Part shown: in pieces, positions 1 to 7,538 of the stretch
Numbering within the stretch: the stretch's first letter is position 1
How the letters are laid out: each line of letters starts with the position of its first letter
From: Puniceicoccales bacterium
GTDB taxonomy: Bacteria > Verrucomicrobiota > Verrucomicrobiia > Opitutales > UBA9783
Direction of reading: 5' to 3'
DNA: 14,556 nucleotides
NCBI GenBank assembly: GCA_031260015.1
Contig: JAIRKR010000061.1
Span: 1 to 14,556 of the forward strand
Notes under the pieces: generated by a model
What the model was told of the DNA's origin: nothing
Databases searched by the model: none
The model's input: only the letters and a program-made list of their open reading frames with translations
Position numbers and translations under genes: made by a program

Positions 1-1
1 T

Positions 2-307
2 TTGGAGTTGAAATCACCCCGGGGGTTGAATCCGGGGCGGGGATTAAGGCCAGAACAATGGTTGAAACCAAGTCGGGAATCGAAGCCGGTCTGGGGATTG
101 GAACCAGAACAACGGTTAAGGGTAAATCGTGAATTGACCCCGAGCCGGGATCTGAAGCCAGTTCAGAGGTTGAACCCCGAGCAGGGAGTAAAAACTGGTC
201 CAGGATTGTACCCAAAATCGGAATCGAACTGGGAATTGGAACCTAGCCGGGATCTAAAACCGAAACCAAGGTTGAGGCTAAGCCAGGGATTGGGATGGCT
301 GAAGTCC
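2..307 (+). repeat. 18-bp phased tandem repeat, left array, coding for a hexapeptide repeat
   Basis: Degenerate 18-bp units begin at 8, 26, 44, 62, 80, 98, 116, 134, 152, 170, 188, 206, 224, 236, 254, 272 and, weakly, 290. The approximate unit is TTGAANCCNNNNCGGGGA. All steps are exactly 18 bp except one 12-bp unit (224-235), so the reading frame never breaks. Read in the frame of the downstream gene the unit is L-[KRNE]-P-[SEGV]-[RQ]-[GEDRW], for example LKPSRE, LEPEQR, LNPEQG. Leu is written TTG, TTA, CTG and CTA and Pro as CCG, CCA, CCC and CCT, so variation is partly synonymous. The array may extend left of the window. It is not a CRISPR because there are no spacers. The same family recurs at 13955-14299. 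Confidence 0.88.
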
Positions 308-1981
308 TTCGGATGTGCGGGTTTACGGCGACGTTGCGGCTTATTTTGTGGTTTTACACTCCTCTATTGTTTATTCCTTAGCACCATTGCGCATCCATTA
401 TCCGCCTACACACCACCATTTTCTGGTAAATACGTCCAAGGGAAATGTAAGTATCCATACGAGAAGAAGGGAAAGTGGTATGCCGCATTAAAAACACAAT
501 ACGGTAGCGATGATGCGGTTTTAGAGAGTATTAATCCTGGTTTTTTAGTGGATGCGTCCGGAACTTTGTTCTACGTAACAGTGGATGCAGGATACTATTT
601 TGGGGGGAAAAGTTACTATTTTGTAAAAGTACTTCCCAATGGTACCTTAAGCCAAACTTACAGAGAAATTGACGATATTTTAGGGGTGCCGGGCAAATGG
701 GATGGATATGCGGGCCCAACTTCTGCAGCACAAGCGGGAACAGAAAGTTTCCGCACCGCATGGATTCCCCTAAGTCCCTGTATTGCCAATGAAGTCAATG
801 GGACAGGAAATTTTTTCAACGTTTTGATTTACCAAACTCCTGCTTCGTGGTGGTGGTTAGAGGCGGGGAGCCAAGGTTTTAGTGAAGGTTTTTTGTGGTG
901 CAGGTTTAATAAATCTGATTTAAGCCTTAGCAATTCGTATTATGTTACCTATGGGGACACGCGTGCCAATATGGCTCAAGGGGGATTACCTAGACGAGGT
1001 ATTAGCGCCAATCAGCTTGGTTGCGTAGCTTTATATCAGGAGACCGCGAATAAAGTCTTTGTATGGTGGCTCAATTGTTTTCCTCCCTATTGGTCCAGCT
1101 ATTCAACAAATATGTATTTATGCGCGGCTACATTTAGTACAACGAACAATTCGCTGTCGTCAACCATAAGGTGCAGCGGTTCTTCTTGTGTCGACTACGC
1201 TTACAATTTAGAGCCCAGAGTATTTATGCATGGCGATTACATATATTTACTAACCATGCGTAACGGTTACCATCCTTTTATATCCCAAATTAGTACCAGT
1301 AACGGAAATGTAAATACGTCCTATTCGGCTTCTTGGGGGAAATGTTTACACGGCTCCGGTGACAATGCGACGGAATGCTGTTACCATTCCGACATGGCTA
1401 TGGTGCGTGCCAGCGACGGAACAAACGTATTTGTCGTGTTGATGTACTCTGCCGGCTCCAGGTGTAACGCAATGAACGATGCGAATGCTGGTCCCAATCG
1501 GTGGAATTCAAATTATACCCCTTGGGGTGATTCCAACATTGTGCTTCACGTACAATCTTCCACCAATGGAAGTAATTGGGCCAGTGGTCCCGAAAACATT
1601 ATTTATCACACCAATGTCAGCATGGGTAATGCTTCTATCGCTACCACGACTTCCAGTGCAACATTGTATAAAAGTACGCATAAGTTGGTTGTTTACAATA
1701 ATTACATCATTTATGCCTACTGCTATCCAGGGAAAACGCAACAACTCATCCTTGGAGTCGCGCATTACGGTGTAGACGCCAACCACAATGTACATTTATT
1801 AACGAAAGTTGACTTTAAAGATTCCGGTGGTAACAGTTTTGGTAATTTGACAAATTGCTCAAGAATCCTTTTTATGGATGTCAAAGGCAGTCATTTGTGG
1901 ATAACTTGGATGTCCACCGATAATAAGACGATCTATCATTTTCACATTAACCCCCAAGATTTAATCGATAATGCCGCATGA
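2..1981 (+). CDS. Large exported protein of unknown family with N-terminal hexapeptide repeats (5' end uncertain)
   Basis: No family is recognised. The open frame enters from the window edge or starts at TTG 2. Residues 1-96 are the hexapeptide repeat. Residues 97-135 look like a secretory signal: Arg-rich RRR at 109-111, a hydrophobic core at about 113-130 (GLFCGFTLLYCLFL) and an LSA-Y cleavage site at 135/136. The mature part of about 525 residues has 14 Cys, many Trp, Tyr and Asn, and several short beta-like stretches ending in aromatic motifs (DYIYLLTM, YIIYAYCY, LWITWM), which would suit a beta-propeller or other all-beta secreted domain; that is inference. It contains about 13 N-x-S/T motifs. 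No lipobox, C-terminal anchor or sorting signal is visible. No ATG or GTG begins near the signal; TTG 290 is a possible internal start, which would drop the repeat. folKP follows after 51 nt. Export is well supported; function is unknown. Confidence 0.72.
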   Translation: MELKSPRGLNPGRGLRPEQWLKPSRESKPVWGLEPEQRLRVNRELTPSRDLKPVQRLNPEQGVKTGPGLYPKSESNWELEPSRDLKPKPRLRLSQGLGWLKSFGCAGLRRRCGLFCGFTLLYCLFLSTIAHPLSAYTPPFSGKYVQGKCKYPYEKKGKWYAALKTQYGSDDAVLESINPGFLVDASGTLFYVTVDAGYYFGGKSYYFVKVLPNGTLSQTYREIDDILGVPGKWDGYAGPTSAAQAGTESFRTAWIPLSPCIANEVNGTGNFFNVLIYQTPASWWWLEAGSQGFSEGFLWCRFNKSDLSLSNSYYVTYGDTRANMAQGGLPRRGISANQLGCVALYQETANKVFVWWLNCFPPYWSSYSTNMYLCAATFSTTNNSLSSTIRCSGSSCVDYAYNLEPRVFMHGDYIYLLTMRNGYHPFISQISTSNGNVNTSYSASWGKCLHGSGDNATECCYHSDMAMVRASDGTNVFVVLMYSAGSRCNAMNDANAGPNRWNSNYTPWGDSNIVLHVQSSTNGSNWASGPENIIYHTNVSMGNASIATTTSSATLYKSTHKLVVYNNYIIYAYCYPGKTQQLILGVAHYGVDANHNVHLLTKVDFKDSGGNSFGNLTNCSRILFMDVKGSHLWITWMSTDNKTIYHFHINPQDLIDNAA

Positions 1982-2032
1982 TTTTTTGAAAAATGCTTTA
2001 AATTTACCTAGGCCGCATTATATTCGTTCCCT

Positions 2033-3349
2033 GTGATATATCTTAGCTTGGGGTCTAATCTTGGTCACCGCCTAGAAAATCTACGTAAAGCGGTATCCTT
2101 AATTCAAGAGCGTTGTTTGCAGCATGTGACATGTTCAATCCTGTTGGAAACAAAGGCAATACTCCCGCCAAATGCTTCTCGAAATTGGGATTTGCCTTAT
2201 TTGAACATGATTGTTTGTGGTGACACGACCTTATCGCCACAAACTTTATTGCAAACTTTAGGTGAGATCGAAGAGGCTATGGAACGTCCCCAAAACCATC
2301 CCAAGTGGGGCCCTCGCGTGATTGACATAGATATTTTACTCTACAATACGGTATGCCTCTCAACAGAATATCTGACTTTACCGCATCCTGAATTATTAAA
2401 TCGTCCCTTTTTTTTGCACTTACTGGCTTTACTGAATCCCCGTTTGACGCATCCCACTAATGGCATTGATTTCGGAACGCTAGCCTTGGAGTCTTTCGGC
2501 AAAACTTCTGCCACATTTTTGCAAAGCTTTAGCTTACGGCCGAGTTACATGGGTGTTGTGAACGTAACCCCCGATTCGTTTTCGGATGGAGGACTGCACT
2601 TTTCTCCAGAAGCTGCCCTGCAGTGCGCCCATCAACTTGTTACGGAGGGAGCCAGCATCATTGATTTGGGTGCCCAGACAACACGTCCAGGTTCGAAACA
2701 GTGGGGCCCCGAAGTAGAATTTGAACGCCTGCAACCCGTATTGGACACCTGGTACCAAGATGCCTATCTTAAAGACATTCCAGTTAGCATAGATACCTAT
2801 TGGCCAGAATTGATGGTAAAATTGGTAGAAAAATACCCCATTGCCTGGATCAATGCCGTTCAATGTCCATGGGATGAGTATGCTTTGTCGGCTGTAGCGC
2901 GGGCCGGGTGTCGCATCTGCGTTATGCATTCCCTATCGATACCACCTCAACGTACCATTCATTTACCCGTTGGAGAATTACCGATGAAATCCATCGAAAT
3001 TTGGTTCGACTCACTTTTAACGCGACTAGGTAAATGCGGATTCGAAAACAACGCGATTGTTTTTGACCCCGGACTGGGTTTCGGCAAGACGATGTACCAA
3101 AATTGGCTTTTACTAAAACAAATTGATTGCATGCGAAAGTGGCATTGCCCCATTTTGATAGGACATTCGCGTAAATCTTTCTATGAAGCCGTAAGTCAAG
3201 AAGAGGCCCAGCAGAGAGATTTGGAAACTTTGGCCGTTTCAAGTTATCTAGATGGATACGAAATAGATTTTTTACGCGTGCACAACGTTCGTATGCATCA
3301 AAGGTTTTTCGCAACACAAAATTGTTTAGAAAGTTGCTATGCGCATTGA
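2033..3349 (+). CDS. folKP: FolK-FolP fusion: HPPK / dihydropteroate synthase
   Basis: This bifunctional cytoplasmic enzyme covers two consecutive steps of folate synthesis: pyrophosphorylation of 6-hydroxymethyl-dihydropterin, then condensation with p-aminobenzoate to dihydropteroate. The FolK half (about 1-160) has LSLGSNLG at the start, WGPRVIDIDILL with the two metal-binding Asp, and LPHPELLNRPFFLHLL. The FolP half (about 172-430) has MGVVNVTPDSFSDGG, DLGAQTTRPGS, SIDT, DPGLGFGKT, GHSRKSF and RVHNV. The usual GGESTRPG loop reads GAQTTRPG and the usual IND reads INA, but the known substrate-binding Asp, Asn, Lys, Arg and His positions are kept. The GTG start is chosen because FolK begins right there; no Shine-Dalgarno is visible. 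It overlaps folC2 by 11 nt, so the two are almost certainly co-translated. HPPK-DHPS fusions are known in Chlamydiae and plants. Confidence 0.95.
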   Translation: MIYLSLGSNLGHRLENLRKAVSLIQERCLQHVTCSILLETKAILPPNASRNWDLPYLNMIVCGDTTLSPQTLLQTLGEIEEAMERPQNHPKWGPRVIDIDILLYNTVCLSTEYLTLPHPELLNRPFFLHLLALLNPRLTHPTNGIDFGTLALESFGKTSATFLQSFSLRPSYMGVVNVTPDSFSDGGLHFSPEAALQCAHQLVTEGASIIDLGAQTTRPGSKQWGPEVEFERLQPVLDTWYQDAYLKDIPVSIDTYWPELMVKLVEKYPIAWINAVQCPWDEYALSAVARAGCRICVMHSLSIPPQRTIHLPVGELPMKSIEIWFDSLLTRLGKCGFENNAIVFDPGLGFGKTMYQNWLLLKQIDCMRKWHCPILIGHSRKSFYEAVSQEEAQQRDLETLAVSSYLDGYEIDFLRVHNVRMHQRFFATQNCLESCYAH

Positions 3350-4097
3350 ATCCATTAAAACCTGCCGCGTGAACGCATTCCAAGATTTAAATCAATTTGT
3401 AGATGCCTATTTACCCACGATGAGCGAAGAAAGCATCGTGGTTTTTACTTCCAAGGTGATCAGCATTTGCGAGGGACGTACGGTACCAAAGCATTCTGTG
3501 ACCAAAGAAAAACTTATTCAACAAGAGGCCGATGCAATTATTGCCAATACTAAATTACCGAATGAACACATCGTCTTAACTTTAAAAAATAATTTGCTCA
3601 TTCCATCGGCCGGCATTGACGAATCAAACGGTAACGATGCATATGTGTTGTACCCCAAAGATTGTTTTGCGTCCGCAAAACAACTGTGGTCTTTTTTACG
3701 TACCCAGCGTCGTATACAGAAGTTGGGCATACTGATTACGGACAGTCATACTACCCCTTTACGCAAAGGCGTGACGGGCATTGCGCTTGCCTGGTGGGGG
3801 TTCGATCCGTTGTTCAGTTACGTTGGGAAACCGGACCTGTACGGGCATCCATTGCGCGTTACGTGCATTAATATCGTCGATGCATTGGCCGCAAGTGCTG
3901 CTTTCGTCATGGGTGAAGGCAATGAATGTACACCCTTGGCGGTGATTAAAGACGTGCCTCACATGACATTTAATGAGAATTTGCATGTTTGCCATGAGGT
4001 ATGCATTGCACCCGAAGAGGATCTGTATCAACCACTTTTAAAATCGTTACCTCTCAAGGATAACAAGACTTCTTCTCAAAATTTTGAAATTTCGTGA
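3339..4097 (+). CDS. folC2: CofE-family gamma-glutamyl ligase, likely folylpolyglutamate synthase FolC2
   Basis: The 252-residue protein belongs to the coenzyme F420-0:gamma-glutamyl ligase family (COG1478). Family signatures are VFTSKVISICEGR (about 35-47), SAGIDESN (about 91-98), ITDSHTTPLRKGVTGIALAW (about 133-152, with metal-binding Asp) and NIVDALAASAAFVMGE (about 178-193). Classical CofE adds glutamates to F420 in archaea and actinobacteria. In Chlamydia a member of this family, next to a folKP fusion, stands in for the missing FolC and adds glutamates to folate. Here the gene starts 11 nt inside folKP and no F420 gene is nearby, so the folate role is the better inference. It ends 4 nt from the convergent cyclic-nucleotide-binding gene. 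The C-terminal about 25 residues are polar and probably disordered. Confidence 0.85.
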   Translation: MRIESIKTCRVNAFQDLNQFVDAYLPTMSEESIVVFTSKVISICEGRTVPKHSVTKEKLIQQEADAIIANTKLPNEHIVLTLKNNLLIPSAGIDESNGNDAYVLYPKDCFASAKQLWSFLRTQRRIQKLGILITDSHTTPLRKGVTGIALAWWGFDPLFSYVGKPDLYGHPLRVTCINIVDALAASAAFVMGEGNECTPLAVIKDVPHMTFNENLHVCHEVCIAPEEDLYQPLLKSLPLKDNKTSSQNFEIS

Positions 4098-4101
4098 GGG
4101 T

Positions 4102-4566
4102 TTATAAAGCTTGGTGAATGGCTATGAATTGTCCCGTTGTTTTACGCAATTGCAAGCTGAGGTAACGGGCAATCCCTTTGAGTAAAATAACACCCATGTG
4201 GTGATATTTTTCAATAATTTCGTAAAAATCATCTTTTTTGAGCACCAGCAATCGACTCGTTTCTGCAGCTTGTAAGGTCCCGGAACGTATACAATTGTCG
4301 AGTACCGCCTGTTCGCCAAAAAATTGGTTCGCAATCACACGAGAAATTTCGAATGGAATTGCCGAGTTATTGCTTTTGTAAATGATCAATTCACCCTCCA
4401 GAACATAGTACAGCGCGTCGGCCGGATCCCCCTCAGAAAATAAGATTTCTTTAGGTGGCAAATCCAAATAATGCCAATAGGGAGCTACGATTTTTAGTTC
4501 TTCTTGCGACAATTCTTCTAAAATTGGAATATGTGCGAGTTCATCAAATATACTGGAATCTATCAT
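4102..4566 (-). CDS. Small cyclic-nucleotide-binding-domain protein
   Basis: At 154 residues this is little more than one cNMP-binding (CAP-type) beta-barrel. Two helices (about 5-30) precede the barrel; EGDPADALYYVLEGEL (about 45-60) is the typical turn, and FGEQAVLDNCIRSGT (about 88-102) is the phosphate-binding cassette with the Glu and Arg that contact cAMP or cGMP in true binders. C-terminal helices (about 118-145) follow. There is no helix-turn-helix, so it is not a CRP-type transcription factor; it may sense a nucleotide and act through a partner, or have lost ligand binding. Similar stand-alone cNBD proteins exist in Chlamydiae. It is convergent with folC2 (4 nt apart) and divergent from yajC. 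A promoter lies immediately upstream, giving a leader of only a few nucleotides. Confidence 0.85.
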   Translation of the reverse strand: MIDSSIFDELAHIPILEELSQEELKIVAPYWHYLDLPPKEILFSEGDPADALYYVLEGELIIYKSNNSAIPFEISRVIANQFFGEQAVLDNCIRSGTLQAAETSRLLVLKKDDFYEIIEKYHHMGVILLKGIARYLSLQLRKTTGQFIAIHQAL

Positions 4567-4578
4567 AGGTACAATATC

Positions 4579-4607
4579 ATTTTATCCTATGAGGGTACTG
4601 CAATCAA
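4579..4607 (-). promoter_or_regulatory. Sigma70-type promoter for the cNMP-binding protein gene
   Basis: On the minus strand TTGATT (4602-4607) and TAAAAT (4579-4584) are separated by exactly 17 nt. Transcription would begin near 4572, about 6 nt before the ATG at 4564-4566. No Shine-Dalgarno fits in that space, so the message would be nearly leaderless. This is based on motif and spacing alone. Confidence 0.5.
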
Positions 4608-4662
4608 GCGTTTTTTTGCGATTTCTGCCTTGTTAAGCAAAATAAAAAAACGACTTGCAAAA

Positions 4663-5013
4663 ATGAATCTTTGTTGGTTTATTTTTTTAAAAATGGGAAA
4701 TGTTAACACGAGTACATGCATTTTACTAGGTAATCAAGCGGGAGGGTCCGGAGCTTCTTCTCTAATGATCATGGGGCTGTTTTTTTTGGCCTTTTGGTTT
4801 TTGTTGATAGCACCTCAGAAAAAGAAACAAAAAGAACAAGAAAAGATGATTTCCAATTTGAAGCCTGGAGACAACGTTGTAACAACGAGCGGTATTATTG
4901 GGACCATCGTACAAATTAAGGGCGAGTGCTTAATTATTAAGTCGGTGGATTCAAAAATTGAGCTTCACAAAAGCTTTATTCAAAGCAAGTGGATGTCGGA
5001 AAAATCTAAATAG
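4663..5013 (+). CDS. yajC: Preprotein translocase accessory subunit YajC
   Basis: YajC is a small inner-membrane protein that associates with SecDF and the SecYEG channel. The single membrane span is about residues 35-52 (LMIMGLFFLAFWFLLIAP), followed by the hallmark basic stretch PQKKKQKEQEKMISNLKPGD and the conserved GDNVVTTSGIIGTI core. The frame is open back to 4531, but that part overlaps the divergent gene and has no YajC character, so ATG 4663 is chosen (116 residues); ATG 4693 is an alternative of 106 residues. The N terminus before the span is Gly/Ser-rich (GGSGASS), as in many YajC proteins. secDF follows after 23 nt. A weak promoter-like pair, TTGCGA near 4616 and CAAAAT 16 nt on, lies upstream. 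Confidence 0.93.
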   Translation: MNLCWFIFLKMGNVNTSTCILLGNQAGGSGASSLMIMGLFFLAFWFLLIAPQKKKQKEQEKMISNLKPGDNVVTTSGIIGTIVQIKGECLIIKSVDSKIELHKSFIQSKWMSEKSK

Positions 5014-5036
5014 CAATTTCAATTGTAAATCGAACC

Positions 5037-7538
5037 ATGTTGCAGGCTACCAAGTGGAGGTTGGTATTTAGTTTAGGCGCCATTGTGTGGGCTTTATTTC
5101 AATCTTTTCCGTGGAGCGATCGGCCTTTTAAAGATTATTTGCAGACAAAAGTAAAAGCGCATGCGGAAGAGTTTAATACCCTGTTGCAAACGGCTCAATC
5201 GCTTATGCAGGCGGGTGAAGAAAAAAATTTGGTGTCGGCATTGCTGAAGGCATGTGAAAAAGATAAGATTGACCTGTGCAAATTTTTTCCGGCATTCCGT
5301 CTGGCGGATATAAAAAATTTTGACAAACGAAATCGAATTTTACTGCAGCATTTGTTCAAATGTTCCCAAAGTGTTTTCAAACAGGGATTAGATTTAAAAG
5401 GCGGGGTTGCCTTTTCATTGGAAATTAATCCTAAAGTTTTATTGGGTAAGGAAAGTTGGGAACGCCAGCAGCTGGTGCAAAAGGCAATTGAAGTTATTGC
5501 AAGTCGCATCGATTCGTTGGGTGTTACGGAGCCCATCATTCGCCCTCGCGGGGACCACGCCATCGAAGTTCAATTACCTGGAATATCGCTGGAAACCAAT
5601 TCCGATGTCGTTCAAGCTTTAAAAAAGCCCGCTAAATTGGAATTTCGATTGGTAAACGATTCTCTGGATCCGATGCAAGAAAACTTACCTTTGGGATACG
5701 AAAGATTATGGTTGTCCCAGGAAGACACTGCGGGTGATGAAAAACAAATTCCCGTTGTGGTCAAACGCCTGCCGGAGATGACGGGGAAATCCATTAAACG
5801 AGCTCAACCCGTCATTGATTCTTATGGTCGTCATGAAATTAGCTTGCAGATGACCGATGTTGGAAAAGAGCGCTTTGCGAAAGTGACTAAAGACAATCTG
5901 CACAAACGTTTGGCAATCGTTTTGGATGGAAAAGCTTATTCGGCTCCCGTTGTTCAATCCGAGATTAACAATGGTCAGGCAAGTATTTCTGGAAAATTTA
6001 CGCAGCGAGAGGCTTTAGAATTGTCTCACGTTTTAAATAATCCGTTGGAGTTTGAATTGGATCTCATAGAAGTATACGAAGTTGGACCTTCGTTGGCCAA
6101 AGAAGCAAAATCATCGGCCGTTCAAGCAGCTTTGGTGGGCATGTTATTGGTTATGGTTTTATTGGTGTATTATTATCGTAGTTTTGGGGTTATCAGCTCT
6201 ATCGCTTTATGCATCAATGGATTACTGATTATAGGCGCTTGGGCATTGATTGGAGCCACCATTACGTTGCCGAGCATCACGGCATTGGCCATTACCTTTG
6301 GTATGGCGGTAGACGCCAACGTGTTAATTTTAGAACGTGTTCGAGAAGAAATGCAGGCGGGGAAAGATTGTATTACGGCCATGGAATGGGGGCATCGAAA
6401 GGCGTTTGTAACTATTTTGGATGCAAATTTAACCACTTTATTGACGGCCGCTTTACTCATTTGGTTGGGTGTGGGCGCGGTGAAGGGATTTGGCGTTACG
6501 CTGGCAATCGGTATTTTCACAACCTTATTTTCGGTTTTGGTTTTTAATCGTGTACTTGTGGACATTTGGGTGCGAAAACGCTACAACTTTTTGCCCCTAA
6601 GGGCTTGGTTGAGCACATGTTCTATTCATTTTTTAAAGTACAAGCGTCTTGCGTTTGTCCTATCGTTTATTTTAATAATGATAGGCATCACTGCGGTGGG
6701 AGTACGCGGGAAAAAAGTTTGGGGGATCGATTTCGTAGGGGGAGATGAACTGTTGGTTAAATACGCACAAGCGGTTGATTGCCAAGCAATACGTTCGGTG
6801 GCTCATAAAGCAGGTTGTGGAGAAATAGGTGCCGTCTACCAAAAATATATGGGAAAAGATTTTAGTCTGTTAAAAATCCAATCCGAAAAAGACAAGGGTA
6901 TGACCGTCCTGCAAGTGTTGAATGAGAATTTTCCAGAGGCAAAATTTCAATGGGTAACCCAAAGTACGATAGGTGCTTCCATAAGCGTTGACGTCCAAAA
7001 AAACGCTATTTTGTCCATTTTTACGGCACTCTGTGGTATTCTACTGTACGTTGCTTTGCGATTTGAATTTGGATACGGCATAGGGGCCGTCATAGCCTTA
7101 TTACACGATACGTTGATAACGATCGGCTTGTACGTTTTGATGGGGCACCAATTTTCAGCTCCCATGATTGCAGCCGTTTTGATGATCATTGGTTATTCGA
7201 TCAACGATACAATCATTATTTTCGATCGTATTCGCGAGGAGTTAGGCTTAAATCCGAGTTTATCTTTGGAACAAGTCATCGACGTATCCATTAATAAAAC
7301 TTTATCGAGAACTTTAATGACAAGTTTAACGACGTTTATTCCAGCATTCGTTCTATTTTTAGGTTGTTCTGGTGTCGTAAGTGATTACGCTCTGGTGTTT
7401 TTGCTGGGGATCGCAACGGGGACTTTTTCGTCTATTTTTATTGCATCGCCCATTTTGTACCTTTGGCACCGAGGAGACCGTAAACGGATCGAGGGAAAAC
7501 ACGATGAAGTTCCAGTTTATACCTGGGCAAACAGTTGA
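5037..7538 (+). CDS. secDF: SecD-SecF fusion protein translocase subunit
   Basis: The 833-residue membrane protein uses the proton gradient to pull exported proteins out of the SecYEG channel. The SecD half has TM1 (about 7-25), QGLDLKGG (about 116-123), the P1 domain with SRIDSLGVTEPIIRPRG, VLDGKAYSAPVV, and TM2-6 (about 360-507), ending with TFGMAVDANVLILERVREEM, which carries the conserved Asp of the proton path. The SecF half has TM7 (about 535-558), WGIDFVGG (about 562-569) and TM8-12 (about 652-818), with HDTLITIGLY and GYSINDTIIIFDRIREEL. Fused SecDF occurs in PVC bacteria and some Firmicutes; chlamydial versions are much longer, near 1400 residues, so this one is compact. It lies 23 nt after yajC, and its stop codon overlaps the start of recJ. 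Confidence 0.96.
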   Translation: MLQATKWRLVFSLGAIVWALFQSFPWSDRPFKDYLQTKVKAHAEEFNTLLQTAQSLMQAGEEKNLVSALLKACEKDKIDLCKFFPAFRLADIKNFDKRNRILLQHLFKCSQSVFKQGLDLKGGVAFSLEINPKVLLGKESWERQQLVQKAIEVIASRIDSLGVTEPIIRPRGDHAIEVQLPGISLETNSDVVQALKKPAKLEFRLVNDSLDPMQENLPLGYERLWLSQEDTAGDEKQIPVVVKRLPEMTGKSIKRAQPVIDSYGRHEISLQMTDVGKERFAKVTKDNLHKRLAIVLDGKAYSAPVVQSEINNGQASISGKFTQREALELSHVLNNPLEFELDLIEVYEVGPSLAKEAKSSAVQAALVGMLLVMVLLVYYYRSFGVISSIALCINGLLIIGAWALIGATITLPSITALAITFGMAVDANVLILERVREEMQAGKDCITAMEWGHRKAFVTILDANLTTLLTAALLIWLGVGAVKGFGVTLAIGIFTTLFSVLVFNRVLVDIWVRKRYNFLPLRAWLSTCSIHFLKYKRLAFVLSFILIMIGITAVGVRGKKVWGIDFVGGDELLVKYAQAVDCQAIRSVAHKAGCGEIGAVYQKYMGKDFSLLKIQSEKDKGMTVLQVLNENFPEAKFQWVTQSTIGASISVDVQKNAILSIFTALCGILLYVALRFEFGYGIGAVIALLHDTLITIGLYVLMGHQFSAPMIAAVLMIIGYSINDTIIIFDRIREELGLNPSLSLEQVIDVSINKTLSRTLMTSLTTFIPAFVLFLGCSGVVSDYALVFLLGIATGTFSSIFIASPILYLWHRGDRKRIEGKHDEVPVYTWANS

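Noticed and set aside
2..307. Possible CRISPR array
   Set aside because: Units are contiguous, degenerate and 18 bp long, with no unique spacers and no cas genes.
4531..4662. N-terminal extension of YajC
   Set aside because: It overlaps the divergent gene and its promoter, and lacks any YajC-like sequence; ATG 4663 fits the family.
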